From: Micromonospora peucetia
GTDB taxonomy: Bacteria; Actinomycetota; Actinomycetes; Mycobacteriales; Micromonosporaceae
Length of the DNA stretch: 64,000 nucleotides
NCBI RefSeq assembly: GCF_900091625.1
Contig: NZ_FMIC01000002.1
Coordinates: forward strand, 6,882,001 to 6,946,000
Direction of reading: 5' to 3'
Position numbers and translations under genes: made by a program. Below the pieces are notes generated by a model, which was given only the letters and a program-made list of their open reading frames with translations, did no database searches and was not told the DNA's origin. This document shows positions 25,650 to 33,498 of the stretch, piece by piece. Within the stretch, counting starts at the first letter, position 1, and each line of letters starts with the position of its first letter.

Positions 25650-25733
25650 GATGCTCCGTTCGGCATCCGCGCGGTCCGCGCGGGAAGGTCGTCGGTGCGG
25701 CCGTCGGGGGCCGCAGGGGGCCGATCCGGCCGG

Positions 25734-26450
25734 TTACAGGCCGCGGGCGGGGACGGCCGGGTGCGCGCCGCCAGCCGCCACCTCGACGAGGTACGGGTTG
25801 CTCGCGCGCTCGCGGCCGATGGTGGTCGCGGGGCCGTGGCCGGGCAGCACGACGGTGTCGTCGGCCAGCGGGAGAATCTTGTCCCGGAGGCTGGTGACCA
25901 TCCTCGTCATGCTGCCGCCCGGCAGGTCGGTGCGGCCGATGGAGCCGGCGAACAGGACGTCGCCGGAGAGGCAGAGCTGATCCGCCTCCCACAGCGAGCC
26001 GGCAGCCGGCAGCCGGAAGATCACCGACCCGCCGGTATGGCCCGGGGCGTGGTCGACGGTGATCTCCAACCCGGCGAGGGCGAGCGTGGCGCCGTCGGCC
26101 AGCTCGGCGACATCCTCCGGCTCGGTGTACGGCAGCCGCCCGCCGAAGAGCGAGCTGAGATCCGCCGACAGCCCCTTGGCCGGGTCGGCGAGCATCTCCC
26201 GGTCGCCCGGGTGCACGTACGCGGTGATGCCGCGCGCGCCGCAGACCGGCGCCACCGAGAAGGTGTGGTCGATATGGCCATGGGTGAGCAGGACGGCAGC
26301 CGGGTGCAGCCGATGCTCGGCCAGCAGGGCGTCGAGCCGGTCGAGCACCCCGATGCCGGGATCGACCACCACGCACTGTTCCCCCGGCCCGGCGGCGACC
26401 ACGTAGCAGTTGGTGCCGAAGACGTCCGCGGGAAAGCCGGCCACGAGCAC
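25734..26450 (-). CDS. Metallo-beta-lactamase-fold hydrolase, glyoxalase II-like
   Basis: A 238-residue MBL-fold enzyme. Metal ligands are in LLTHGHIDHTFSV (HxHxDH), the next His in HAPGHTGGSV, Asp in CLSGDVLFAGSIGRTDLPGG, and the final His in VVLPGHGPATTIG. The length and GRTDLPGG signature match the YcbL/glyoxalase II-like group found beside hisS and relA in actinobacteria. The GTG at 26450 is chosen because GGAAGGGGAG precedes it; longer upstream frame has tandem-repeat DNA and is not coding. Likely a cytoplasmic thioester hydrolase; the exact substrate is unknown. Confidence 0.9.
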   Translation of the reverse strand: MLVAGFPADVFGTNCYVVAAGPGEQCVVVDPGIGVLDRLDALLAEHRLHPAAVLLTHGHIDHTFSVAPVCGARGITAYVHPGDREMLADPAKGLSADLSSLFGGRLPYTEPEDVAELADGATLALAGLEITVDHAPGHTGGSVIFRLPAAGSLWEADQLCLSGDVLFAGSIGRTDLPGGSMTRMVTSLRDKILPLADDTVVLPGHGPATTIGRERASNPYLVEVAAGGAHPAVPARGL

Positions 26451-26511
26451 GTCCGCTCCCCTTCCGTCGAGCTTGCTCTCTCCGGGCAGCCTATCGGGCG
26501 GTGCGACCCGG

Positions 26512-26623
26512 TTCTGCGGCGTCCGTCCCGGGCATTCTGCGGCGTCCGTCCCGGGCGCCCCGAAGGCAACACCCGGGTCCGTTCCGGGCGCCCCGAAGGC
26601 AACACTCGGGTCCGTCCCGGGCA
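26512..26623. repeat. Nested tandem repeats between divergent MBL and cyclophilin genes
   Basis: Two 23-bp units (26512-26534, 26535-26557; TTCTGCGGCGTCCGTCCCGG) are followed by two 33-bp units (26558-26590, 26591-26623; CCCCGAAGGCAACACYCGGG then TCCGTYCCGGGC). All four end in the same TCCGTYCCGGGCR. They fill most of the non-coding gap upstream of the MBL gene. A plausible -10 TACACT for the rightward gene lies near 26698, outside the repeats. Confidence 0.85.
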
Positions 26624-26795
26624 CCCCACAGGGCACAGTGACGCGTTCCGATAAAAGCGGTCCGGACCTCGTACACCACTTTCCCAGTCGGTAGCCGTAC
26701 ACTCTGGCGGGCGTGTGGCGCGGCGCACCTGCCGCCGAACGGGCGCAGGGCGCCCGACCACCGGTGACAACCAGGGTAGAGGAAGGGGAGCACGG

Positions 26796-27683
26796 GTGGC
26801 TTCCAGCAGGGACCGGCAGCGCAAAATGGCGCGTGCCAAGCTCGACCGGCAACTCGCCCGCCGAGCCGCCGCCGCCAAGCGTCGACGGCAGATCCAGGCC
26901 GGTGTCGGCGTCGCTGTCGTCCTCGTGCTGATCGTGGCCGGTTCGGCGTGGGCACTTGGCGCCTTCGACGACGACCCGAAGGAGAACACGGCCGCCGAGG
27001 ACGTCTGCCTGTGGACCCCGCAGGATGCCTCCACGAACACCAACCTCAAGGACGTCGGCACCCCGGCCACCGAAGGGCTGCCCACCGACGGCGTACGCCC
27101 GATGACGGTCACCACCAACCAGGGTGCGCCGATCACCGTCGAACTCGACCTCGCCGGCTCCCCGTGTGGGGCGGCGAGCATCGCGCACCTGGCCAGCCGG
27201 TCGTTCTACGACAACACCAAGTGCCACGAGATCACCGCCGAGGGCGCGGTGCGCTGCGGTGACCCGAGCGGCACCGGGCTCGGCGGCCCCACCTACTCGT
27301 TCTACGACGAGAACGTCCCCACCGCGCCGTCGCCGTCGGCGAGCCCCGCGGCCGGCCAGCCCGCGACCTACCCGAAGGGCACGGTCGCGATGGTCGCCAA
27401 CCCGCCGGGTGCCAACGGCAGCCAGTTCCTGATGTTCTTCAAGGACTTCACCACGGCCGACCCGAAGTTCCCGATCATCGGCCGGATCACCGGTGGGATC
27501 GACGTGGTGGAGAAGATCGGTGCCAAGCCGACCGTGGACAATGGGACCGGGGCCAAGGTCAAGCCCAAGGACGACGACGTGGTCGTCCAGAGCGTGACCG
27601 TCGGTGAGCCCGGGGCGCAGGTGAACTCGACGGCGACGCCGTCCGCTTCGGGCGCTCCGGCGTCCAGCCCGAGCGCCGGCTGA
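26796..27683 (+). CDS. Membrane-anchored cyclophilin-like protein, catalytic Arg missing
   Basis: A 295-residue protein: basic coiled-coil N-terminus (RDRQRKMARAKLDRQLARRA), one membrane helix (AGVGVAVVLVLIVAGSAWAL), an outside cyclophilin domain (residues about 85-270) and a Ser/Thr/Pro tail. Cyclophilin motifs are kept in KGTVAMVANPPGANGSQFLM and GRITGGIDVVEKI. In the FHRVI position it reads KCHEIT, so the catalytic arginine is Glu, and QGGDP is RCGDP with a paired Cys. It is probably a weak or non-catalytic isomerase, perhaps a chaperone for exported proteins. GTG start after GGAAGGGGAG. A paralogue follows 64 nt downstream. Confidence 0.88.
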   Translation: MASSRDRQRKMARAKLDRQLARRAAAAKRRRQIQAGVGVAVVLVLIVAGSAWALGAFDDDPKENTAAEDVCLWTPQDASTNTNLKDVGTPATEGLPTDGVRPMTVTTNQGAPITVELDLAGSPCGAASIAHLASRSFYDNTKCHEITAEGAVRCGDPSGTGLGGPTYSFYDENVPTAPSPSASPAAGQPATYPKGTVAMVANPPGANGSQFLMFFKDFTTADPKFPIIGRITGGIDVVEKIGAKPTVDNGTGAKVKPKDDDVVVQSVTVGEPGAQVNSTATPSASGAPASSPSAG

Positions 27684-27747
27684 CCCGGCCGCCCCACCAA
27701 CCTCAGCGGCACCGACCGCGCCAGAGACAGCCCAGGAGGATCCAGGC

Positions 27748-28584
27748 GTGACGTCCACCAGAGAGCGGCAGCGCGCGGCAGCGCGTGCCCGGCTCGAGAA
27801 GGAGATGGCCGAGCGCGCGGCCAGGGCCCGCAAGCGCCGGCAGACCCAGGCGATCGTGGGGGCCGCCTCGGTCCTGGTGCTCGTCGTCGCCGGCACGGTC
27901 TGGCTCGTTACCAGCCTCGGCGACGACGACAAGACCGACACCGCCGGCCCGGCGGCCGGCAATGTGCAGTGCGCCTGGAACGAGGTCCCCGCCGACCAGC
28001 GGAGCCCGCAGATCAAGGACGTCGGGCTGCCGGCCGCACAGCAGTCGAACACGGGCACCCAGACGTTGACGCTCGACACCAACCTGGGCCCCATCACCGC
28101 CACGGTCGACCGTTCGGCGGTGCCGTGCACCGCGGGCAGCTTCACCCACCTGGCGGAGAAGAACTTCTTCGACAACAGCAAGTGCCACCGTCTGGTGACC
28201 GAGGGCATCAAGGTGCTCCAGTGCGGTGACCCGAGCGCGACGGGCAAGGGCTGGCGGGAGACCGACGGCACCGGTGGCCCGAGCTACCGGCTCGCCGAGG
28301 AGAACCTGCCCACCGACAAGCGCCCCCCGTACCCGGAGGGCGTGATCGCGATGGCCAAATCCAGCCAGCCGGGCAGCACGGGCAGCCAGTTCTTCATCGT
28401 CTACGGCGACTCCCCGCTGGACCCGAGCTACACCGTCCTTGGCACCATCACGGGCGGCATGGACATCGTCAAGCAGGTCGCGGCGGCAGGCGACGACAAG
28501 GCGTTCGCGCAGCAGGCCGGTGGCGGCCACCCGAAGAAGGAAGTCACCATCAAGAAGCTCACCATGAGCGCCCCGCAGGGCTGA
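27748..28584 (+). CDS. Membrane-anchored peptidyl-prolyl cis-trans isomerase (cyclophilin type)
   Basis: A 278-residue paralogue of the preceding protein with the same layout: basic N-terminus (RERQRAAARARLEKEMAERA), membrane helix (IVGAASVLVLVVAGTVWLV), outside cyclophilin domain. Here the catalytic arginine is present (KCHRLV), with QCGDPSATGKGW, EGVIAMAKS and GSQFFIVYGD close to the canonical pattern; two cysteines (KCHR, QCGD) probably form a disulfide. The GTG start is preceded by CCAGGAGGATCC. It likely folds exported proteins outside the membrane. Convergent with relA; a strong hairpin follows the stop. Confidence 0.93.
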   Translation: MTSTRERQRAAARARLEKEMAERAARARKRRQTQAIVGAASVLVLVVAGTVWLVTSLGDDDKTDTAGPAAGNVQCAWNEVPADQRSPQIKDVGLPAAQQSNTGTQTLTLDTNLGPITATVDRSAVPCTAGSFTHLAEKNFFDNSKCHRLVTEGIKVLQCGDPSATGKGWRETDGTGGPSYRLAEENLPTDKRPPYPEGVIAMAKSSQPGSTGSQFFIVYGDSPLDPSYTVLGTITGGMDIVKQVAAAGDDKAFAQQAGGGHPKKEVTIKKLTMSAPQG

Positions 28585-28604
28585 CACCCTTCCTGACGTA
28601 CGAC

Positions 28605-28637
28605 GAAGCGCCCGCCGGCCCCGCTGGCGGGCGCTTC
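28605..28637 (+). terminator. Hairpin downstream of the cyclophilin pair
   Basis: GAAGCGCCCGCC and GGCGGGCGCTTC form a 12-bp perfect stem with a 9-nt loop, 20 nt after the stop, followed by pyrimidine-rich CCTATCCCCTATCCC. Confidence 0.75.
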
Positions 28638-28663
28638 CCTATCCCCTATCCCCTACCCGCCCC

Positions 28664-28691
28664 GCGAGCCGCGAGCCGCGAGCCGCGAGCC
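28664..28691. repeat. Heptamer repeat GCGAGCC x4
   Basis: Four perfect contiguous copies of GCGAGCC abut palindromic copy B. Just to the left, CTATCCC is repeated three times (28640-28660). Both look like simple-sequence expansion in the convergent gap. Confidence 0.85.
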
Positions 28692-28694
28692 GCG

Positions 28695-28765
28695 GCGATC
28701 TTGCACTTTGTGCCTCGACAAATGGGGTGATCCGCGCGTTTCAGGGGCCGAAAGTGCAAGATCGC
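28695..28765. repeat. 69-bp palindromic intergenic element, copy B (71 bp with extended arms)
   Basis: Perfect 15-bp arms GCGATCTTGCACTTT (28695-28709) and AAAGTGCAAGATCGC (28751-28765). Aligned by hand without gaps to the reverse complement of copy A, it matches at about 55 of 69 positions, including GGGGCCGAAAGTGCAAGATC. It lies between the convergent cyclophilin and relA genes. Confidence 0.87.
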
Positions 28766-28807
28766 GGCGCCGAGGGCGGGGCGGGCGAGGGCCGGCAAGG
28801 GCGGGAC

Positions 28808-28852
28808 GGGGTGGGTGAGGGTGGGTGAGGGTGGGATGAGGGTGGGGTGGGG
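28808..28852 (+). other. G-quadruplex-prone tract
   Basis: The plus strand carries at least eight runs of three or more G separated by 1-4 nt (GGGGTGGGTGAGGGTGGGTG and onward) in the gap between the cyclophilin and relA stops. No coding sequence is seen from 28585 to 28908; the gap holds a terminator, simple repeats, palindrome B and this tract. Confidence 0.7.
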
Positions 28853-28908
28853 CTGTCCGGCTCGGTCGGGGACCGGGTCGGCGTGGGTGTGCGGCGGGTG
28901 GGGCGGGG

Positions 28909-31422
28909 TCAGGCGCCGGAGGTGACGCGGTAGGCGTCGAAGACGCCGTCGACCTTGCGGACCGCCGCCAGCAGGTGGCCCAGGTGCTTCGGGTCGGCCA
29001 TCTCGAAGCTGAACCGGCTCACCGCCACCCGGTCGCGGGTGGTGGTGACCGTCGCGGAGAGGATGTTCACCCGCTCCTCGGAGAGCACCCTGGTCACGTC
29101 GGCGAGCAGCTTGTGCCGGTCCAGCGCCTCGACCTGGATGGCGACCAGGAACGTCGACGCGGAGGTGAGCTTCCAGCTCACCTCGACCACCCGCTCGATC
29201 TGCGCGCGCAGGTCCTCGGCGTTGGCGCAGTCGTCCCGGTGCACGCTCACGCCGCCGGAGCGGGTGACGAAACCGAAGACCGAGTCCGGCGGCACGGGCG
29301 TGCAGCAGCGCGCCAGCTTGATCCACACGTCGCTGACCCCGCGTACCACCACGCCGGGATCGGCGCTGCTCTGCCGGCTGCGGGGCGGACGGGTGGCGAC
29401 GGCGGTCTCGGCGATGTCCTCCGCCGCGCCCTCCTCGCCGCCGTACGCGGCCATCAGCTTCTGCACCACCGACTGGGCGGAGACCTGACTGTCGCCGACT
29501 GCGGCGTAGAGGGAGGCCACGTCGGCCAGGTGCAGGTCCCGGGCGATCGACATCAGCGCGTCGGAGGTGAGCATCCGCTGCAACGGCATGCCCTGCTTGC
29601 GCATCGCCTTGACGATCGAGTCCTTACCGGCCTCGATCGCCTCCTCGCGCCGCTCCTTGTTGAAGTACTGGCGGATCTTCGTCCGCGCCCGCGGGCTCTT
29701 GACGAAGCCCAGCCAGTCCTGCGTCGGACCGGCCGTCTCCGACTTCGACGTGAATATCTCGATCACGTCGCCGTTGGACAGCGTCGACTCCAACGGCACC
29801 AGCTTGCCGTTGACCCGCGCCCCGATGCACTTGTGCCCCACCTCGGTGTGCACCGCGTACGCGAAGTCCACCGGCGTCGACCCGGTCGGCAGCGGGATGA
29901 CGTCACCCTTCGGGGTGAAGACGTACACCTCCTGGCTGGACAGGTCGAAGCGCAGCGCGTCGAGGAACTCGCTCGGGTCGGCCGCCTCCCGCTGCCAGTC
30001 CAGCAGCTGACGCAGCCAGGTCATCTCGTCGATGTGCGCCGGCGGACCGACGATCTGGGTGCCCTTGTGCTCCTTGTACTTCCAGTGCGCAGCGATGCCG
30101 AACTCGGCGGTGCGGTGCATCGCGTACGTGCGGATCTGCATCTCCACCGGCTTGCCGGTGGGCCCGATGACCGTCGTGTGCAACGACTGGTACATGTTGA
30201 ACTTGGGCATCGCGATGTAGTCCTTGAACCGGCCCGGCACCGGCTGCCAGTTGGCGTGGATCACGCCCAGCGCGGCGTAGCAGTCCCGCACCGTGTCGAC
30301 CAGGATCCGCACCCCGACCAGGTCGTAGATGTCGTTGAAGTCGCGACCCCGCACGATCATCTTCTGGTAGATCGAGTAGAGGTGCTTCGGCCGCCCGGTG
30401 GTCTCCGCCTTGATCTTGGCGGCCTTCAGGTCGGTCTGCACCTTCTGGGTCACCTGGCGCAGCAGCGCCTCGCGCTGCGGCTGGTGCTCCCCGATCAGCC
30501 GGTTGATCTCCTCGTAGCGCTTCGGGAAGAGCGTCCCGAAGGCGAGATCCTCCAACTCCCACTTGATCGTGTTCATACCCAGCCGGTGGGCCAGCGGGGC
30601 CAGGATCTCCAGCGTCTCCTTCGCCTTCTGCTCCTGCTTCGGGCGGGGCAGGAAGGTGAGGGTGCGCATGTTGTGCAGCCGGTCGGCCAGCTTGATCACC
30701 AGCACCCGCGGGTCCTTGGCCATCGCCACGACCATCTTGCGGATCGTCTCGGCCTTGGCCGCGTCGCCCAGCTTGACCTTGTCGAGCTTGGTCACCCCGT
30801 CGACCAGCAGCGCCACCTCGCCGCCGAAGTCGGCCCGCATCTGGTCGAGGGTGTATTCCGTGTCCTCGATGGTGTCGTGCAGGAGCGCGGCCACCAGGGT
30901 GGTGGTGTCCATCCCGAGGTTGGCCAGGATCGTGGCCACCGCCAGCGGGTGGGTGATGTAGGGGTCGCCGGACTTGCGGTACTGCCCGGAGTGCCAGCGT
31001 GCCGCGGTGTCGAAGGCGCGCTGGAGCAGCCGTGCGTCGGCCTTGGGGTGGGCGTCCCGATGGGTCGAGATCAGCGGTTCCAGAACCTCACTGACCTGCG
31101 ATGACTGCCACGGCGCGTTGAACCTCGCCAGCCGCGCCCGGACCCTGCGGCCGGTGGGCGCGGTGGAGAGCGCGAAACCGGCGCTCGGCAGGGGATCGCC
31201 GGCTCCGTCGCCGGGGAACGGGAGCACGACCCCCTCGGCCGCCGTGCCCGCGCCACCCGCTGTCGCGCCCGGCCTGTCGGGGCGTACGGGCTCAGCCGTG
31301 CCGGTCGCGCCGGATCCCGCCTCCCGGGCTGGCGCGTCACCGTTCCGTGCGGCCACCGAGCCGTCCGCGTCGCCTGTCGGGTACACCGTGCCCTCCACCG
31401 GAGGGGCGACATCGTGGGACAC
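28909..31422 (-). CDS. relA: Bifunctional (p)ppGpp synthetase/hydrolase RelA/SpoT
   Basis: Controls the stringent response. After an 85-residue Ala/Pro/Gly-rich N-terminal extension come an HD hydrolase domain ([30 protein letters not shown] pair intact), the synthetase domain ([28 protein letters not shown]), the TGS domain ([20 protein letters not shown]), a conserved cysteine region ([12 protein letters not shown]) and a C-terminal ACT domain. Both activities are likely. The GTG at 31422 has AGGAGG 3 nt upstream; a GTG four codons earlier (31434) is an alternative. It is downstream of apt and the sec genes, a conserved actinobacterial order. Confidence 0.96.
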   Translation of the reverse strand: MSHDVAPPVEGTVYPTGDADGSVAARNGDAPAREAGSGATGTAEPVRPDRPGATAGGAGTAAEGVVLPFPGDGAGDPLPSAGFALSTAPTGRRVRARLARFNAPWQSSQVSEVLEPLISTHRDAHPKADARLLQRAFDTAARWHSGQYRKSGDPYITHPLAVATILANLGMDTTTLVAALLHDTIEDTEYTLDQMRADFGGEVALLVDGVTKLDKVKLGDAAKAETIRKMVVAMAKDPRVLVIKLADRLHNMRTLTFLPRPKQEQKAKETLEILAPLAHRLGMNTIKWELEDLAFGTLFPKRYEEINRLIGEHQPQREALLRQVTQKVQTDLKAAKIKAETTGRPKHLYSIYQKMIVRGRDFNDIYDLVGVRILVDTVRDCYAALGVIHANWQPVPGRFKDYIAMPKFNMYQSLHTTVIGPTGKPVEMQIRTYAMHRTAEFGIAAHWKYKEHKGTQIVGPPAHIDEMTWLRQLLDWQREAADPSEFLDALRFDLSSQEVYVFTPKGDVIPLPTGSTPVDFAYAVHTEVGHKCIGARVNGKLVPLESTLSNGDVIEIFTSKSETAGPTQDWLGFVKSPRARTKIRQYFNKERREEAIEAGKDSIVKAMRKQGMPLQRMLTSDALMSIARDLHLADVASLYAAVGDSQVSAQSVVQKLMAAYGGEEGAAEDIAETAVATRPPRSRQSSADPGVVVRGVSDVWIKLARCCTPVPPDSVFGFVTRSGGVSVHRDDCANAEDLRAQIERVVEVSWKLTSASTFLVAIQVEALDRHKLLADVTRVLSEERVNILSATVTTTRDRVAVSRFSFEMADPKHLGHLLAAVRKVDGVFDAYRVTSGA

Positions 31423-31590
31423 CGGCCTCCTCACCGCTCGCCGGGAAAAACCGACCGTGCGCCGGCCGGCCTGGTCTCGCGCCGCCCGGACGGTCCCGCC
31501 CGGTCAGCAAAGGGCAATGCTACCCGCACGCACCGTGCCCCGCCGCTCCGCCGGACGGTCGGCACCGGGTCCGTCCGGCGGTTGGTCCGG

Positions 31591-32157
31591 TCAGACGGTC
31601 AACAGGGCATGGACCGGACGCGGTGCCAGCCGCTCCCGGCCGCCGAGGAGCGCCAGCTCCAGCAGGACGGTGAAGCCGGCCACGGTCCCGCCGGCCCGCT
31701 CCACCAGGTCCAGCGTCGCCTCGGCGGTGCCCCCGGTGGCCAGCACGTCGTCGACCACCAGCACCCGGTGCCCGGCGGTGAACGCGTCCTCGTGCACCTC
31801 CAGCGTGGCCTCGCCGTACTCCAGGGCGTAGGAGGCCGAATAGGCCGGACGGGGCAGCTTGCCGGCCTTGCGCACCGGCACCACGCCGATCCCGGTCGCG
31901 TACGCGATGGCCGCCGCGACCACGAACCCCCGCGCCTCGATGCCGACCACGACGTCGAACGAGTCCCGCCCGTGGTACGCGATGATGCCGTCGATCACCT
32001 CGCGGAACGCGTCGCCGTCGGCGAACAACGGCATCAGGTCCTTGAACATGACACCGGGCTTGGGAAAGTCGGGCACGTCGAGCACCCGGCTTGCGACCAG
32101 CTCGGCGGCTTCCGAGCCGCTGTCTCCCCGTACCACGGTGCTGTGGGTCTCCGTCAC
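31591..32157 (-). CDS. apt: Adenine phosphoribosyltransferase
   Basis: Salvages adenine to AMP with PRPP. The PRPP loop is RVLVVDDVLATGGTAEATL, the flexible-loop region is RPAYSASYALEYGEATLEV, and the N-terminal signature is VPDFPKPGVMFKDLMPLF. The GTG at 32157 gives 188 residues, close to the family norm, with GAAGGGAA upstream. An in-frame ATG at 32205 would add 16 residues (MSNMKDAVVVKG), but those codons lie mostly in a dispersed hairpin repeat, so I prefer the GTG. It sits between relA and secF. Confidence 0.93.
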   Translation of the reverse strand: MTETHSTVVRGDSGSEAAELVASRVLDVPDFPKPGVMFKDLMPLFADGDAFREVIDGIIAYHGRDSFDVVVGIEARGFVVAAAIAYATGIGVVPVRKAGKLPRPAYSASYALEYGEATLEVHEDAFTAGHRVLVVDDVLATGGTAEATLDLVERAGGTVAGFTVLLELALLGGRERLAPRPVHALLTV

Positions 32158-32175
32158 GGCAGTTCCGTTTCCCTT

Positions 32176-32270
32176 CACGACGACGGCGTCCTTCATGTTG
32201 CTCACAGCATGAAGGACGCCGCACGACGACGGCGTCCTTCATGTTGCTCGCCAGCATGAAGGACGCCGTC
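32176..32270. repeat. Tandem 46-bp hairpin repeats between apt and secF
   Basis: Two tandem units with period 46 (starting 32176 and 32222) each read CACGACGACGGCGTCCTTCA and then form a hairpin. The arms are GGCGTCCTTCATG/CATGAAGGACGCC at 32185-32220 and GACGGCGTCCTTCATG with its complement at 32228-32270. The loops differ at two or three bases. It may act as a terminator for secF, but also supplies an ATG in frame with apt. Confidence 0.85.
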
Positions 32271-32303
32271 GGATCGGTTCCTACCGGGTCTGCCCGGCCC
32301 GGC

Positions 32304-33497
32304 TCAGCGCCGCTTGCCGCCACCCGGCCGGTTGCCACCGCCGCCGGCCGGTCGGCCGCCCCGGGCCCCGGTCGGCCGCTTTCCGGCCGGTCGGGCGCCC
32401 ACCCTCGGCGCGGCGCCGGCCAGTTCGGCCGACTCCGGGTCGACCGGCTCGTCGTCGGACTCGTCGGTGCGGGGGGCGGTGCCCTTCGGGGTGACCTCGC
32501 CACGGGCGATCGCGCCCCGGCGGGACAGCACCCGCTTGTTGTGTGCCTGGATCCGCGGGTCGTAGTTCTTCAGCAGCACCAGCAGTGGCGTGGCCAGCAG
32601 GATCGAGGTCAGGAACGCCACCGCCATACCGACGAAGAGCACCAGGCCGAGGTCCTTCAGGGTGCCCGCGCCGAGCAGGCCGGCACCGATGAAGAGCAGA
32701 CCACCGACCGGCAGCAGCGCGACCACCGAGGTGTTCAGCGACCGCATGAGGCTCTGGTTGATCGCCAGGTTGGCGGCCTCGCCGTACGTCTGGTTGTTGT
32801 TGGCGGTGATGCCTCGGGTGTTCTCCTGCACCTTGTCGAAGACCACCACCACGTCGTAGAGCGCGAAGCCCAGGATCGTGAGGAAGCCGATGACCGTCGA
32901 CGGGGTGACCTCGAAGCCGACCAACGAGTAGATGCCGGCGGTGAGGATCAGGTTCACGATCAGCGAGGAGACCGCGGCGACCGCCATCCGCCACTCGAAG
33001 CGCAGGATCAGGTAGACCAGCACCACCGCGATGAAGACGAACAGGCCGAGCAGCGCCCGGGAGGTGACCTGGCTGCCCCACGCCTCGCTGACCTGGTTGC
33101 CGCTGATGGTGGCGGCGTCGATGCCGAACTCCTCGGCGATCTGGACCTTGACGGCGTTGGCCTGCTCGGTGTCGAGCTGGGTGGTGCGCACCTCGTAGAA
33201 GTCGCCGCCGGGGCCGCCGACCTTCTGCGTGGTGACCACCTCGGCGTCGCCGCCGGCCGTCTCCAGGGCCTCCCCGACCTTCAACTCGGTCTGGTCCAGG
33301 GTGCCGACGCTGGCCGGGATCTGGAACGAGTTGCCACCGGCGAACTCGATGCCGAGGGTGAAGCCGCGCAGCCCGAAGCTGAGCACGGACAGCAGGATCA
33401 GCCCGAGCGCGACGCCGAACCAGACCTTGCGCCGGCCGATGATGTCGAGGCCGGCCTCGCCGCGGTAGAGGCGGCTCGCGAGACCACTCTTTGCCAT
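32304..33497 (-). CDS. secF: Protein translocase subunit SecF
   Basis: RND-type membrane protein that with SecD helps complete Sec-dependent export using the proton gradient. The 397 residues contain the first helix (VWFGVALGLILLSVLSFGL), the short periplasm-side domain with the conserved GIEFAGGNSF, and helices 2-6 (FVFIAVVLVYLILRFEWRMA, GFLTILGFALYDVVVVFDKV). The C-terminal 80 residues are a Gly/Arg/Pro-rich cytoplasmic tail. One base separates it from secD, so translation is probably coupled. Confidence 0.95.
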   Translation of the reverse strand: MAKSGLASRLYRGEAGLDIIGRRKVWFGVALGLILLSVLSFGLRGFTLGIEFAGGNSFQIPASVGTLDQTELKVGEALETAGGDAEVVTTQKVGGPGGDFYEVRTTQLDTEQANAVKVQIAEEFGIDAATISGNQVSEAWGSQVTSRALLGLFVFIAVVLVYLILRFEWRMAVAAVSSLIVNLILTAGIYSLVGFEVTPSTVIGFLTILGFALYDVVVVFDKVQENTRGITANNNQTYGEAANLAINQSLMRSLNTSVVALLPVGGLLFIGAGLLGAGTLKDLGLVLFVGMAVAFLTSILLATPLLVLLKNYDPRIQAHNKRVLSRRGAIARGEVTPKGTAPRTDESDDEPVDPESAELAGAAPRVGARPAGKRPTGARGGRPAGGGGNRPGGGKRR

Positions 33498-33498
33498 C

